Made by a program: the position numbers and the translations under genes. A stretch of 64,000 bases of DNA from ATZT02 sp046048135 (GTDB lineage: Bacteria; Actinomycetota; Actinomycetes; S36-B12; UBA5976), in the NCBI GenBank assembly GCA_046048135.1, contig JBJOGR010000050.1, positions 1 through 64,000 of the forward strand, in the 5' to 3' direction. This document shows positions 41,911 to 51,215 of this stretch, in pieces; position 1 is the first letter of the stretch; each line of letters begins with the position of its first letter. Under the pieces are notes generated by a model that did not search any database, had not been told where the DNA came from, and saw only the letters and a program-made list of their open reading frames with translations.

Positions 41911-43203
41911 ATGAAAAATGACAATCGTCCAATACGTATTGCCTTAATTGGGGCAGGAACTGTTGGTTCAAAAGTAGCCTCTTTGCTTATCGATCAAGCA
42001 GAAGATTTGAAAGCAAGAAGTGGCGCTCCTTTAGAACTAGTTGGCGTTGGAGTTAAAGATTCATCCAAACCAAGACCGGGTATTCCAAAAGAATTAATCA
42101 CCAACAATATTTCTGAATTGATTGCTAAAGATATAGATATTTTAGTTGAAGTTATGGGTGGTATCGAACCAGCCAGAACACATATTTTGGATGCAATGTC
42201 TCGTGGCATAAGTGTTGTAACTGCTAATAAAGAATTACTGGCAAAAGATGGCGCAACCTTGTATGCCGCTGCTGAAAAAAATAATGTTGATCTTTATTTT
42301 GAAGCAAGTGTTGCTGGAGCAATACCTTTATTAAGACCTTTAAGAGAATCCTTAGTTGGAGACAAGGTTTTAAAAGTTTTAGGAATTGTTAATGGAACAA
42401 CAAATTATATTTTGACAAAAATGGATGAGACTGGAGCAAGTTTTAAAGACGCATTACAAGAGGCTCAAAAACTTGGTTATGCAGAAGCAGATCCAACTGC
42501 AGATGTAGAAGGTCTTGACGCAGCAGCAAAGGCAGCAATTTTGGCTCAACTTGCATTTCATACTCGAGTAACAATTGATGATGTATTTGTTGAAGGCATT
42601 ACTAAAGTTTCTGCAAATGATGTTTTGGCTGCAAAAGAAATGGGTTATGTAATTAAATTATTGGCAATTTCAGAAAGACTTGATGATGATTCTGTTGTAG
42701 TTAGAGTTCATCCTGCAATGATTCCTAGAAGTCATCCGCTTGCAAGTGTGAGAGAAGCTTTCAATGCAGTCTTTGTAGTTGCAGAAGCTGCAGGATCTTT
42801 AATGTTTTATGGACAAGGTGCAGGAGGTGCACCGACAGCATCTGCAGTTTTGGGTGATGTCGTTGCTGTTGCAAGAAACAAAATGAGTGGCAATCGTGGA
42901 CCTGGCGAAAGTATTTATGCTGATCTAGAAATCAAACCAATTGGTCAAGCCCAAACTAGTTACTACATTTCTCTTCAAGTCGCCGATAAACCAGGTGTAT
43001 TAGCTCAAATTAGTCAAAAAATTGCTGATCACAATGTTTCTATTGAAACAGTTCGACAAGATGGTTTAGTAAATGATGCTCAATTGGTAATAAAAACACA
43101 TAAAGCATTAGAAAAAGATTTGGCAAAAACCTTGGAAGAATTGAAAAATCTTGACTCAGTTAAAGAAATTTCTGATTACATGAGAGTAGAAGGCGAAAAC
43201 TAG
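41911..43203 (+). CDS. hom: Homoserine dehydrogenase
   Basis: Reduces aspartate semialdehyde to homoserine. 430 residues with NAD(P) motif IALIGAGTVGSKV (~9-21), catalytic domain VNGTTNYIL (~155-163) and KLGYAEADPTADVEGLDAAAK, and a C-terminal ACT domain (~350-430) that usually confers threonine feedback. AAGGGA lies 8 nt before the ATG. It opens the hom-thrC-thrB operon, the usual actinobacterial order. Confidence 0.97.
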   Translation: MKNDNRPIRIALIGAGTVGSKVASLLIDQAEDLKARSGAPLELVGVGVKDSSKPRPGIPKELITNNISELIAKDIDILVEVMGGIEPARTHILDAMSRGISVVTANKELLAKDGATLYAAAEKNNVDLYFEASVAGAIPLLRPLRESLVGDKVLKVLGIVNGTTNYILTKMDETGASFKDALQEAQKLGYAEADPTADVEGLDAAAKAAILAQLAFHTRVTIDDVFVEGITKVSANDVLAAKEMGYVIKLLAISERLDDDSVVVRVHPAMIPRSHPLASVREAFNAVFVVAEAAGSLMFYGQGAGGAPTASAVLGDVVAVARNKMSGNRGPGESIYADLEIKPIGQAQTSYYISLQVADKPGVLAQISQKIADHNVSIETVRQDGLVNDAQLVIKTHKALEKDLAKTLEELKNLDSVKEISDYMRVEGEN

Positions 43204-43207
43204 TTTT

Positions 43208-44278
43208 ATGTCAATGACAACAACTACACATCAATGGCGTGGAGTTATTGAAGAATATAAAAATCGTCTTCCGATAAATTCCAAAACTCCGATTGTTACT
43301 TTGGGAGAAGGTGGAACTCCACTTGTTTATGCCTGCACTTTAAGTGAAATGTTAAACAATCAAGTTTATTTAAAAGTTGAAGGTATGAATCCAACTGGAT
43401 CTTTCAAAGATCGTGGCATGACTGTTGCAATTTCTAAGGCTGCTGAAAATGGAGCAAAAGCTGTTATTTGTGCTTCCACTGGAAATACTTCAGCATCTGC
43501 AACTGCTTATGCAGTTAAAGCGGGAATGACTAGTGCAGTTTTAATTCCCGATGGGAAAATTGCGATGGGAAAACTTGCTCAAGCGATAGTGCATGGGGCT
43601 AAAGTTTTACAAGTTCAAGGTAATTTTGATGATTGTTTAGTTTTAGCAAAAGATTTAGCAGAAAATTATCCAGTTGCTTTAGTTAACTCTGTTAATCCTG
43701 ATCGTATTGAAGGACAAAAAACTGCTTCATTTGAAGTAGTAGATCGATTAGGTGATGCTCCAGATTTACACGTGCTGCCAGTTGGAAATGCAGGAAATAT
43801 AACTGCATATTGGAAAGGTTATGTTGAATATAAAAATGATTCACTTACTTCGAAGCTTCCACAAATGTGGGGATTTCAAGCAGCAGGAGCTTCGCCAATA
43901 GTTGATGGAAAAATTGTTGAAAAACCAGAAACAATAGCAACTGCAATTCGAATCGGAAACCCTGCTTCGTGGCAACAAGCATTAAATGCAAAAGATGAAT
44001 CAAAAGGAAGAATTGACAAAGTAACAGATGAACAAATCTTAAGTAGTTATCATCTTTTGGCTGAAAAAGAAGGGGTTTTTGTTGAACCGTCTTCTGCTGC
44101 AGGAGTTGCGGGGTTACTTATGTTAAAAGAAAAAAATGAATTACCAAAAGACAAAGTTATAGTTATAACAGTGACTGGAAATGGCTTAAAAGATCCACAC
44201 TGGGCATTAGAAGGTGCAAAAGATCCAATCAAAGTTTCTGTTGACGCAAAATCTGCAGCGAGTGCTTTAGGATTTTAA
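43208..44278 (+). CDS. thrC: Threonine synthase
   Basis: PLP enzyme converting O-phosphohomoserine to threonine. 356 residues, the short class II form. PLP lysine in GSFKDRGMT (~62-70), CASTGNTSASA and LPVGNAGNITAYWKGY as phosphate/cofactor loops. The gene begins 4 bp after hom and ends directly before thrB. Confidence 0.96.
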   Translation: MSMTTTTHQWRGVIEEYKNRLPINSKTPIVTLGEGGTPLVYACTLSEMLNNQVYLKVEGMNPTGSFKDRGMTVAISKAAENGAKAVICASTGNTSASATAYAVKAGMTSAVLIPDGKIAMGKLAQAIVHGAKVLQVQGNFDDCLVLAKDLAENYPVALVNSVNPDRIEGQKTASFEVVDRLGDAPDLHVLPVGNAGNITAYWKGYVEYKNDSLTSKLPQMWGFQAAGASPIVDGKIVEKPETIATAIRIGNPASWQQALNAKDESKGRIDKVTDEQILSSYHLLAEKEGVFVEPSSAAGVAGLLMLKEKNELPKDKVIVITVTGNGLKDPHWALEGAKDPIKVSVDAKSAASALGF

Positions 44279-45181
44279 ATGAGTAAATTTTCAGGTGCAG
44301 TTCGAGTGGTAGTTCCTGCAACAAGTGCAAATTTAGGTTCCGGTTTTGACTCTTTAGGAATTGCTCTTTCTTTATTTGATGAATTAGAAGCATCATTTAC
44401 AGATAAACCTGGCGTCTTAGTAGATGTTGACGGTGAAGGTAGAAATTCTTTACCAAGGGATGAAAATCATTTAATTGCAAATGTGATGTTAAAAACTTTT
44501 TCTTATCTTTCAGTGCCAGTAAGTGGTCTTTATTTGCGTTGTATTAATCGCATTCCACATGGCAGAGGTCTAGGTTCTTCTGCTGCTGCAATAACTGCTG
44601 CAGTCGTTGCAGCAAGAGCATTAGCTGGAACTCAAGGAACCAGAATGGATGATGCAGGTGCTTTAGAACTTGCAAGTGCAATTGAAGGTCATCCAGATAA
44701 TTTGGCAGCTTGTTTACATGGAGGATTTACTGTTTCTTGGATCGATGAAAATTCTTTAGCTAAAGCTATAAAATTAACTCCGCATCCTTCAATCATTCCT
44801 GTTGTATTTATTCCAAAATTTATTGTTGATACAGAACAGGCAAGAGCTTTATTACCAACTCATGTACCCCATAAAGATGCTGCATTTAATTTATCCAGAA
44901 GTGCACTATTAGTGCATGCAATAAGTCAAGAGCCAGAATATTTATACGAAGCAACAGCTGATCGAATTCATCAGGAATATAGAAGACCAGCCATGCAATC
45001 TTCAACTGCATTAGTTACACAATTAAGAAATAAGAAACATGCTGCTTTTATTTCAGGTTCTGGTCCAAGTGTTTGTGTTTTAACAAATTCAACAAATTTG
45101 GAAGAAGTTTTATCGATGGTCTCGGATGAATTTGAAGTTCAACAATTAACCTTTTCACCATCTGGTGCCAGTATCTCCTAA
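44279..45181 (+). CDS. thrB: Homoserine kinase
   Basis: GHMP-family kinase phosphorylating homoserine. 300 residues with VPATSANLGSGFDSLGIAL (~11-29), the ATP loop HGRGLGSSAAAI (~91-102) and the C-terminal ISGSGPSVC (~262-270). It begins at the base after the thrC stop (TAAATG), indicating coupled translation. Confidence 0.96.
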   Translation: MSKFSGAVRVVVPATSANLGSGFDSLGIALSLFDELEASFTDKPGVLVDVDGEGRNSLPRDENHLIANVMLKTFSYLSVPVSGLYLRCINRIPHGRGLGSSAAAITAAVVAARALAGTQGTRMDDAGALELASAIEGHPDNLAACLHGGFTVSWIDENSLAKAIKLTPHPSIIPVVFIPKFIVDTEQARALLPTHVPHKDAAFNLSRSALLVHAISQEPEYLYEATADRIHQEYRRPAMQSSTALVTQLRNKKHAAFISGSGPSVCVLTNSTNLEEVLSMVSDEFEVQQLTFSPSGASIS

Positions 45182-45375
45182 AGAAACTATCCCCAAGGCT
45201 AGATACCAGGGCTCAAACCTGCTATTCTTTTAGTTGTCCGGCCGATATTGGCCAAAGATGGCAAATCATAAAACAATAGCTAACTTTAAAAACCAAAATA
45301 AACAGGTCCGGATCTCTCATAAGAATCCTTCGTGGTTAATTTTTGTGAAAGAAATTGAAAGGAAACATTTTCAAG
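45182..45375 (+). promoter_or_regulatory. Long leader of rho with paired GTCCGG elements
   Basis: This 194-bp spacer, the longest in the window, contains a -10-like TATTCT (about 45221-45226), a near-palindrome GGCCGATATTGGCC just after it, GTCCGG twice (about 45236 and 45306) and GGAT...ATCC pairing after the second copy. Rho mRNAs are often autoregulated through long leaders, so a regulatory RNA is plausible. Base-pairing is only partly convincing by eye. Confidence 0.35.
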
Positions 45376-46941
45376 GTGACTGACACCTCATCAATGCTCT
45401 TGCCTGAATTAAGGCAAGTTGCTGCTGGCTTAGGAATTCCTGATTCTGCAACTATGCGAAAAAGTGAATTGATTGAAGCTATAGAACAACACGGAAACGG
45501 TGGAAAGAAAAATATGACAACTTCTGACATTCCAGAAGACGATGTAATTGAAGAATATAGAGAAGAAGTAGAAGTAAGAGCACCACGCGAAGATCGCGAA
45601 GATGATCGCTCATTTAATAGAGAAGAAAGAAATTACTCAAGAGAAGATCGAGGCTTTAGAAGAAACGACCGTAACGATCGAACAGACAGAATTGATCGCA
45701 ATGATCGTGGAGATCGAAATGATCGTAATGGCAGAAGTAGATTCAGAGATCGCGGAAATAGAAGAGAACGCGAAGACTATGAAATTAAAGAAGACGATGT
45801 ATTACTGCCAGTTGCAGGAATTATTGATTTATTAGAAAACTATGCCTTCGTTAGAACTTCAGGTTATTTACCGGGACCAAACGATGTTTATGTTTCTATG
45901 GGCTTAGTTCGCAAATATGGTTTACGTAAAGGTGATGCCGTAACAGGTTCAATTCGCCAACCAAAAGAAGGCGAACAAAGACAAAAATTTAATCCTTTAG
46001 TAAGAGTTGAAACGATTAATGGTTTAACTCCAGAAGAATCAGCAAAGAGATTAGATTTTTCAAAACTTACTCCGCTATATCCGCAAGAAAGATTGAGATT
46101 AGAAACAGATCCATCAAACTTAACTACCAGAGTAATTGATTTAGTTGCTCCAATTGGTAAAGGTCAACGTGGGTTAATTGTTTCTCCTCCAAAAGCAGGT
46201 AAAACCATGGTTTTACAAGCAATTGCAAATGCGATAACTACAAATAATCCAGAAGTTCATTTAATGGTTGTTTTAGTCGATGAGCGTCCTGAAGAAGTTA
46301 CCGATATGCAACGTTCTGTTAAAGGTGAAGTTATTGCTTCAACTTTTGATAGACCAGCAGAAGATCACACCACTGTTGCAGAACTTTCAATTGAAAGAGC
46401 AAAACGTTTAGTGGAAATGGGTCATGATGTTGTGATCTTGCTTGATTCCATGACTCGTTTAGGTCGTGCATATAACTTGTCAGCTCCAACTTCAGGAAGA
46501 ATTCTTTCTGGTGGTGTTGATTCAGCTGCACTTTATCCTCCAAAGAAATTCTTTGGTGCTGCTAGAAATATTGAAAATGGTGGATCTTTAACAATCATTG
46601 CTACAGCTTTGGTTGAAACTGGATCACGTATGGATGAAGTTATTTTCGAAGAATTCAAAGGCACTGGAAATATGGAATTAAAACTTGATCGCAAACTTGC
46701 TGATCGAAGAATATTCCCAGCAGTTGATGTTGATGCATCAGGTACAAGAAAAGAAGAGATTCTTTTATCTCAAGATGAGCTGAAAGTAATTTGGACTCTA
46801 AGAAGAGTTCTCCATGCTCTTGAACCACAACAAGCCATCGAGCTACTACTCAACAAGTTGCGTGACACCAAAACCAACTTTGAGTTCCTCATTCAAGTAC
46901 AAAAGACCACCCCAACTACTAATGGGGAAGCAACCGAATAA
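45376..46941 (+). CDS. rho: Transcription termination factor Rho
   Basis: Hexameric RNA helicase that terminates transcription. About 521 residues: N-terminal SAP-like helices (LPELRQVAAGLGIP), a charged Arg/Asp/Asn-rich insertion (~75-135, many NDRxDR repeats), the RNA-binding cold-shock-like domain, Walker A SPPKAGKT, Walker B VVILLDSMTRLGRAYN and the secondary RNA site. The insertion is typical of actinobacterial Rho and may add RNA contacts or phase-separate. GTG 45376 is favoured; a TTG at 45355 would add seven residues. Confidence 0.95.
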   Translation: MTDTSSMLLPELRQVAAGLGIPDSATMRKSELIEAIEQHGNGGKKNMTTSDIPEDDVIEEYREEVEVRAPREDREDDRSFNREERNYSREDRGFRRNDRNDRTDRIDRNDRGDRNDRNGRSRFRDRGNRREREDYEIKEDDVLLPVAGIIDLLENYAFVRTSGYLPGPNDVYVSMGLVRKYGLRKGDAVTGSIRQPKEGEQRQKFNPLVRVETINGLTPEESAKRLDFSKLTPLYPQERLRLETDPSNLTTRVIDLVAPIGKGQRGLIVSPPKAGKTMVLQAIANAITTNNPEVHLMVVLVDERPEEVTDMQRSVKGEVIASTFDRPAEDHTTVAELSIERAKRLVEMGHDVVILLDSMTRLGRAYNLSAPTSGRILSGGVDSAALYPPKKFFGAARNIENGGSLTIIATALVETGSRMDEVIFEEFKGTGNMELKLDRKLADRRIFPAVDVDASGTRKEEILLSQDELKVIWTLRRVLHALEPQQAIELLLNKLRDTKTNFEFLIQVQKTTPTTNGEATE

Positions 46942-46978
46942 GATTTGGTTACCGAAAAGAAATCGGAGAAATGAACAG

Positions 46979-47194
46979 ATGAAAGCAGAAATTCATCCAG
47001 AGTACGTGGAAACAACTGTTACTTGCTCATGCGGTAATACTTTTAAAACACGTAGCACTGTAAAAAATGGACAGATGCATGCAGAAATTTGCAATCAATG
47101 TCACCCATTTTTTACAGGTAAACAAAAGATTTTGGATACCGCAGGTCGCGTTTCTAAGTTTGAGAAACGTTACGGTAAACAAGCAAAAAAATAG
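46979..47194 (+). CDS. rpmE: Ribosomal protein bL31 (zinc-binding form)
   Basis: A 71-residue large-subunit protein beginning MKAEIHPEYVET. Four cysteines (TCSCGN and CNQCHP) form the zinc site of the C+ type, made under zinc-sufficient conditions. GGAG lies ten nt before the ATG. It lies 37 bp after rho, as in other actinobacteria, and is followed by a strong terminator. Confidence 0.95.
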   Translation: MKAEIHPEYVETTVTCSCGNTFKTRSTVKNGQMHAEICNQCHPFFTGKQKILDTAGRVSKFEKRYGKQAKK

Positions 47195-47207
47195 CTTAAC
47201 TAACTAA

Positions 47208-47268
47208 ACGTCGGTCTTTTTAGTTGCAAGAAAATTGCACCTAAAAAATCACCGGCGTTTTGTTTTTT
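47208..47268 (+). terminator. Rho-independent terminator after rpmE
   Basis: ACGTCGGT (47208-47215) pairs with ACCGGCGT (47251-47258) and an inner stem CTTTTTAG-TGCAA / TTGCA-CTAAAAAA (about 47217-47249) with loop GAAAA completes a long interrupted hairpin. It is followed by TTTTGTTTTTT. Confidence 0.85.
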
Positions 47269-47294
47269 AAAAAAGATTAAAAGGAGGTGAAAAA

Positions 47295-48374
47295 ATGTTT
47301 GAAGGTGTAGTAGACCTGGCTGCAGAACTTGTTGATTTAGAGCATCAATTATCTGATCCAAAATTACATAGTGATCAAAATAAAGCAAAAGCTGTTGGAA
47401 AAAGATTTGCAGAATTAAAGCCGATTGTGGCAACTTGGCGGGAATATCAACAACTTGTTGAAGATCATGCAGCTGCTCTTGAACTTGCCAATGATGATTC
47501 AAGTTTTAAACAAGAAGCTGAAAAAATATCAACCAGAATTGAAGAATTAACTGAGAAATTACAGAAGATGCTTATTCCAAGAGATCCAATGGATGGAAAA
47601 GATGTGATCGTAGAAGTTAAATCAGGTGAAGGCGGAGAAGAGTCTGCACTTTTTGCTGGAGATTTAGTTCGAATGTATTTAAGGTTTGCTGAGAAAAAAG
47701 GATGGAAAGCAGAATTAATTGATGCAGTTGATTCCGATATGGGTGGTTATAAAAATGCATCTATTGCCATAAAAGCAAAAGGCAATACGGAAATTGGTGA
47801 TGCACCATTTGCGTGGATGAAACATGAAGGCGGAGTTCATCGAGTGCAAAGAGTTCCAATCACAGAATCACAAGGAAGAGTTCACACTTCAGCTGCTGGA
47901 GTTTTAGTTTTTCCAGAAGCAGAAGAAATAGATGTACAAATTAACAATGAAGATTTAAGAGTCGATGTTTATCGTTCTAGTGGTCCTGGTGGACAAAGTG
48001 TGAACACTACAGATTCTGCTGTAAGAATTACTCACATACCAACTGGAATTGTCGTTTCATGTCAAAATGAAAAAAGTCAATTGCAAAATAAAGAAAGTGC
48101 TCTAAGAATTTTAAGAGCTAGATTACTTGCCGCAGCTGAAGAAGAAAGAGCAGCAAAAGATGCTGCATCTAGAAAATCACAAGTAAGAACAGTTGATAGA
48201 TCAGAAAGAATCAGAACTTATAACTTTCCAGAAAATCGTTTAACAGATCATAGAACTGGATTTAAATCGCATAACTTAGATCAAATTTTAAATGGTGATT
48301 TAGGACCAGTTTTACAATCATGTGTAGATCAAGAAATATCTCAAAAGTTAGCGGAGGTTGGAGAAACTAGTTGA
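47295..48374 (+). CDS. prfA: Peptide chain release factor 1
   Basis: Reads UAA and UAG stop codons. 359 residues, with the RF1 tripeptide region RVPITESQGR (PxT) and the catalytic GGQ in SSGPGGQSVN about 47 residues later. RF1 is told from RF2 by the PxT motif. An almost perfect Shine-Dalgarno sequence (AAGGAGGTGA) lies 5-6 nt before the ATG, the strongest in the window. It overlaps prmC, the gene for the enzyme that methylates its GGQ glutamine, by 4 bp. Confidence 0.97.
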   Translation: MFEGVVDLAAELVDLEHQLSDPKLHSDQNKAKAVGKRFAELKPIVATWREYQQLVEDHAAALELANDDSSFKQEAEKISTRIEELTEKLQKMLIPRDPMDGKDVIVEVKSGEGGEESALFAGDLVRMYLRFAEKKGWKAELIDAVDSDMGGYKNASIAIKAKGNTEIGDAPFAWMKHEGGVHRVQRVPITESQGRVHTSAAGVLVFPEAEEIDVQINNEDLRVDVYRSSGPGGQSVNTTDSAVRITHIPTGIVVSCQNEKSQLQNKESALRILRARLLAAAEEERAAKDAASRKSQVRTVDRSERIRTYNFPENRLTDHRTGFKSHNLDQILNGDLGPVLQSCVDQEISQKLAEVGETS

Positions 48375-49267
48375 GTAAAGTAACAAGAAGTGTTCTTGTT
48401 GATATCGAATTGCGTCTAAAAAACGCCAATGTTTCAAGCCCTAGATTTGATGCTGAAAGTTTAGTTGCATTTGTTTTAAATACTTCTAGAAATAGAGTGG
48501 GTTTAATTTCAGAAATTAGTGATGATCAATATAGAGAAATTGAAAAATTAGTTCAAAAAAGAGTTAGAAGAATTCCATTACAGCATTTAATCGGGGAACA
48601 AGGTTTTAGACATTTAGTGTTGAAAGTTGGACCAGGTGTTTTTATTCCAAGACCTGAAACTGAAATTTTAGTTGAATCAGTCATTAGATATATAAAGGAA
48701 ATCAATAAAGAAAAAGTTCTAGTAATTGATTATTGTTCCGGTTCAGGAGCAATTGCTTTGTCAATTGCCAAAGAATGTCCAAACGTTGAAGTATTTGCAA
48801 TTGAAAAATCTATAGATGCGTATAAATATTTGGAAAGTAATTACCAAAATTACGAGAAAGAAATAACTGCTCATAATTCTAAAGTGAATTTAATTAATGC
48901 AGATATAAAGGATGAATTAGAAGAATTAACGAACTTAATTGGCAAATTTGATGTGGTGGTTTCTAATCCTCCTTATATTCCAGACAATATGGTTCCAAAG
49001 GAAATTGAAGTTAAAGACCACGATCCTGCAATTGCTCTTTATGGTGGTAAAGATGGACTTGAGATAGTAAGAATTGTGATTGATAAATCACAAAAGCTAC
49101 TCAAAAAAGGTGGCCTTGTGGCAATAGAGCATTCTGATATGCAAGGAAATCCTGATGTTGAATTATCCGTTCCTTACTTATTAAAAGAAACAAATTGTTT
49201 TGAAAAAGTTGAAGATCGCAAAGATTTGAACGCTTTACCAAGGTATTGCATAGGTTATAAAAAATGA
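48371..49267 (+). CDS. prmC: Release factor glutamine methyltransferase
   Basis: Methylates the GGQ glutamine of release factors. 298 residues with an N-terminal helical bundle, SAM-binding VLVIDYCSGSGAIALSIA (motif I, ~115-132) and the catalytic NPPYIP (~197-202). TTG start overlapping the prfA stop (TTGA). Overlaps the next gene by 4 bp. Confidence 0.95.
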   Translation: MSKVTRSVLVDIELRLKNANVSSPRFDAESLVAFVLNTSRNRVGLISEISDDQYREIEKLVQKRVRRIPLQHLIGEQGFRHLVLKVGPGVFIPRPETEILVESVIRYIKEINKEKVLVIDYCSGSGAIALSIAKECPNVEVFAIEKSIDAYKYLESNYQNYEKEITAHNSKVNLINADIKDELEELTNLIGKFDVVVSNPPYIPDNMVPKEIEVKDHDPAIALYGGKDGLEIVRIVIDKSQKLLKKGGLVAIEHSDMQGNPDVELSVPYLLKETNCFEKVEDRKDLNALPRYCIGYKK

Positions 49268-49911
49268 TTCGTAAATTTGATATGCAAAATGAATTTGAAA
49301 GAAAAACAGGTTTGGAATCGGCTGCAGCTGCTGCAAGACGTGGAGACTTAGTGGTTTTTCCAACTGACACTGTTTACGGTTTAGGAACTGACGCATTTTC
49401 AAGAGTTGGTCCTGAAAAATTATTAAATGCTAAAGGTCGAGATCGAGATATGCCAATTCCAGTTTTAGTAGGACATGCAAAAGCATTAGAGGGATTAGCT
49501 TTTCAATTAGATTCATTAACAAAATCTCTTGCTGAAGCATTCTGGCCAGGTGGATTAACAATTGTGGTAAAAATGCAACCAACCCTTAGTTGGGATTTAG
49601 GCGAAACAGATAACACTGTTGCAATTAGAATGCCACTTCATCCTGTTGCAATTGAATTATTAAATGTGGTTGGACCAATGGCAGTAAGTAGTGCAAATAA
49701 AACTGGACAACCTGCTGCAACAAATGTAGAAGAAGCAATAAATCAGCTACAAGACTCAGTCACTATTTATTTAGATGGTGGAAATACTCCAGGAAATATT
49801 GCATCAACAATTATTGATGTTTCACATAGTGAAAAAAGAATTCTGAGACAAGGTGTTGTTTCTGTTGAGGAAATTCGTCAAATTGTGCCCGACGTAGTCG
49901 TTGTGGCATAG
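49264..49911 (+). CDS. tsaC: L-threonylcarbamoyladenylate synthase (TsaC/Sua5 family)
   Basis: Makes threonylcarbamoyl-AMP for t6A37 of ANN-decoding tRNAs. 215 residues, the short form with only the YrdC domain. Visible: VVFPTDTVYGLGTDAF (~29-44), KGRDRDMPIPVLV and SSANKTGQPAATN (~139-151). It sits in the usual actinobacterial run prfA-prmC-tsaC-glyA. Confidence 0.94.
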   Translation: MIRKFDMQNEFERKTGLESAAAAARRGDLVVFPTDTVYGLGTDAFSRVGPEKLLNAKGRDRDMPIPVLVGHAKALEGLAFQLDSLTKSLAEAFWPGGLTIVVKMQPTLSWDLGETDNTVAIRMPLHPVAIELLNVVGPMAVSSANKTGQPAATNVEEAINQLQDSVTIYLDGGNTPGNIASTIIDVSHSEKRILRQGVVSVEEIRQIVPDVVVVA

Positions 49912-49946
49912 ACTAAAAGACAAATAAATTAGGGGAGTATTCAAAA

Positions 49947-51209
49947 GTGGCTAATGAAACATTTTGGGGACCAGATTGGGACCAGTTAGAAAATCAAGAT
50001 CCAGAAATTGCCTCCCTCTTATTAAAAGAATTAGATAGAGCAAGAAACGGTTTGCAATTAATTGCCAGTGAAAATTTCACTTCTCCTGCAGTGTTAGCTG
50101 CATTAGGAAGTACTTTCAGTAATAAATACGCAGAAGGTTATCCAGGTAAACGTTATTACGGTGGATGTTCAGTTGTAGATGAAGCAGAACTTATAGGTAT
50201 TGAAAGAGCAAAAAAATTATTTGATGCCGAGCACGCAAATTTACAACCTCATTCTGGAGCAAATGCAAACTTGGCAGTTTATGGTGCATTTACAAAACCA
50301 GGAGACACAGTTTTAGCAATGAGTCTTGCTCAAGGTGGACATTTAACTCATGGTTCTCCTGTTAGTTTTTCTGGTAAATGGTTTAACCCAATTGGTTATT
50401 CGGTAGATCCAAAAACAGAATTAATTGATTATGACAATGTTAGAGATTTAGCAAAACAACATAAACCAAAAATGATAGTTGCCGGTGCTACTGCTTATCC
50501 TCGTTTAATTGATTTCAAAACGATGCGAGAAATTGCAGATGAAGTTGGTGCAATTTTGTGGGTTGATGCAGCTCACTTCATTGGGCTAGTTGCTGGAAAA
50601 GCAATTCCTAGCCCTGTGCCTTATGCAGATGTTGTTTCATTTACTACACATAAAGTTTTACGTGGACCACGTGGAGGAATGCTTTTAAGTAAAGCAGAGC
50701 ATGCACAAGCAATTGATAAAGCAGTTTTTCCTATGATGCAAGGTGGTCCTTTAATGCAAGGTGTTGCAGCAAAAGCAGTTGCATTGAAAGAATGTGCAAC
50801 TACAGAATTTCAACAGTATGCAAAAAAAGTTATTGAAAATGCTCAAGCACTTTCACAAGGTTTAAAAGATGAAGGAATGAGACCTGTTAGTGGTGGTACT
50901 GATACTCATTTAGTTTTATTAGATATTTCACCGTTGTCTGTAACTGGAAAAGAAGCAGAAAAAAGATGTGATGCTGCAAAAATAACTTTAAATAAAAATC
51001 CAATCCCAAATGATCCACTACCTCCAATGACAGCAAGTGGTATCAGAGTGGGAACTCCTTCAGTTACAACTCAAGGTATGGGAATTCCTGAAATGAAGAA
51101 AATCTCTTCATACATCGCACGTGCAGTTAAAAGTGATAACGAATTAGATAAAGTTGCACAAGAAGTTAATCAATTGTGTAAAGCATTTCCTGCTTACAAA
51201 AGAGGCTAA
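49947..51209 (+). CDS. glyA: Serine hydroxymethyltransferase
   Basis: PLP enzyme interconverting serine and glycine with tetrahydrofolate. 420 residues; PLP lysine in FTTHKVLRGPRGG (~229-241), NLQPHSGANAN and GYPGKRYYGG also conserved. GTG start with AGGGGAG 9 nt upstream. A purine/glycine one-carbon role links it loosely to the nucleoside theme but its location is the standard one. Confidence 0.97.
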   Translation: MANETFWGPDWDQLENQDPEIASLLLKELDRARNGLQLIASENFTSPAVLAALGSTFSNKYAEGYPGKRYYGGCSVVDEAELIGIERAKKLFDAEHANLQPHSGANANLAVYGAFTKPGDTVLAMSLAQGGHLTHGSPVSFSGKWFNPIGYSVDPKTELIDYDNVRDLAKQHKPKMIVAGATAYPRLIDFKTMREIADEVGAILWVDAAHFIGLVAGKAIPSPVPYADVVSFTTHKVLRGPRGGMLLSKAEHAQAIDKAVFPMMQGGPLMQGVAAKAVALKECATTEFQQYAKKVIENAQALSQGLKDEGMRPVSGGTDTHLVLLDISPLSVTGKEAEKRCDAAKITLNKNPIPNDPLPPMTASGIRVGTPSVTTQGMGIPEMKKISSYIARAVKSDNELDKVAQEVNQLCKAFPAYKRG

Positions 51210-51215
51210 TTAATT

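Noticed and set aside
45595..45785. Clustered GATCG-type short repeats suggesting a repeat array or CRISPR
   Set aside because: The repeats are in frame inside rho, encode the charged insertion, and have no regular spacer structure.
46814..46978. N-terminal extension of bL31 inside the rho gene
   Set aside because: Those codons are the +1 frame of the rho end; bL31 starts MKAEIHPEY at 46979 with GGAG upstream.
47200..47502. 100-codon open frame on - strand across the rpmE terminator and prfA start
   Set aside because: It runs through the terminator hairpin and the prfA ribosome-binding site; composition (Gln/Leu/His-rich) is typical of antisense shadows.
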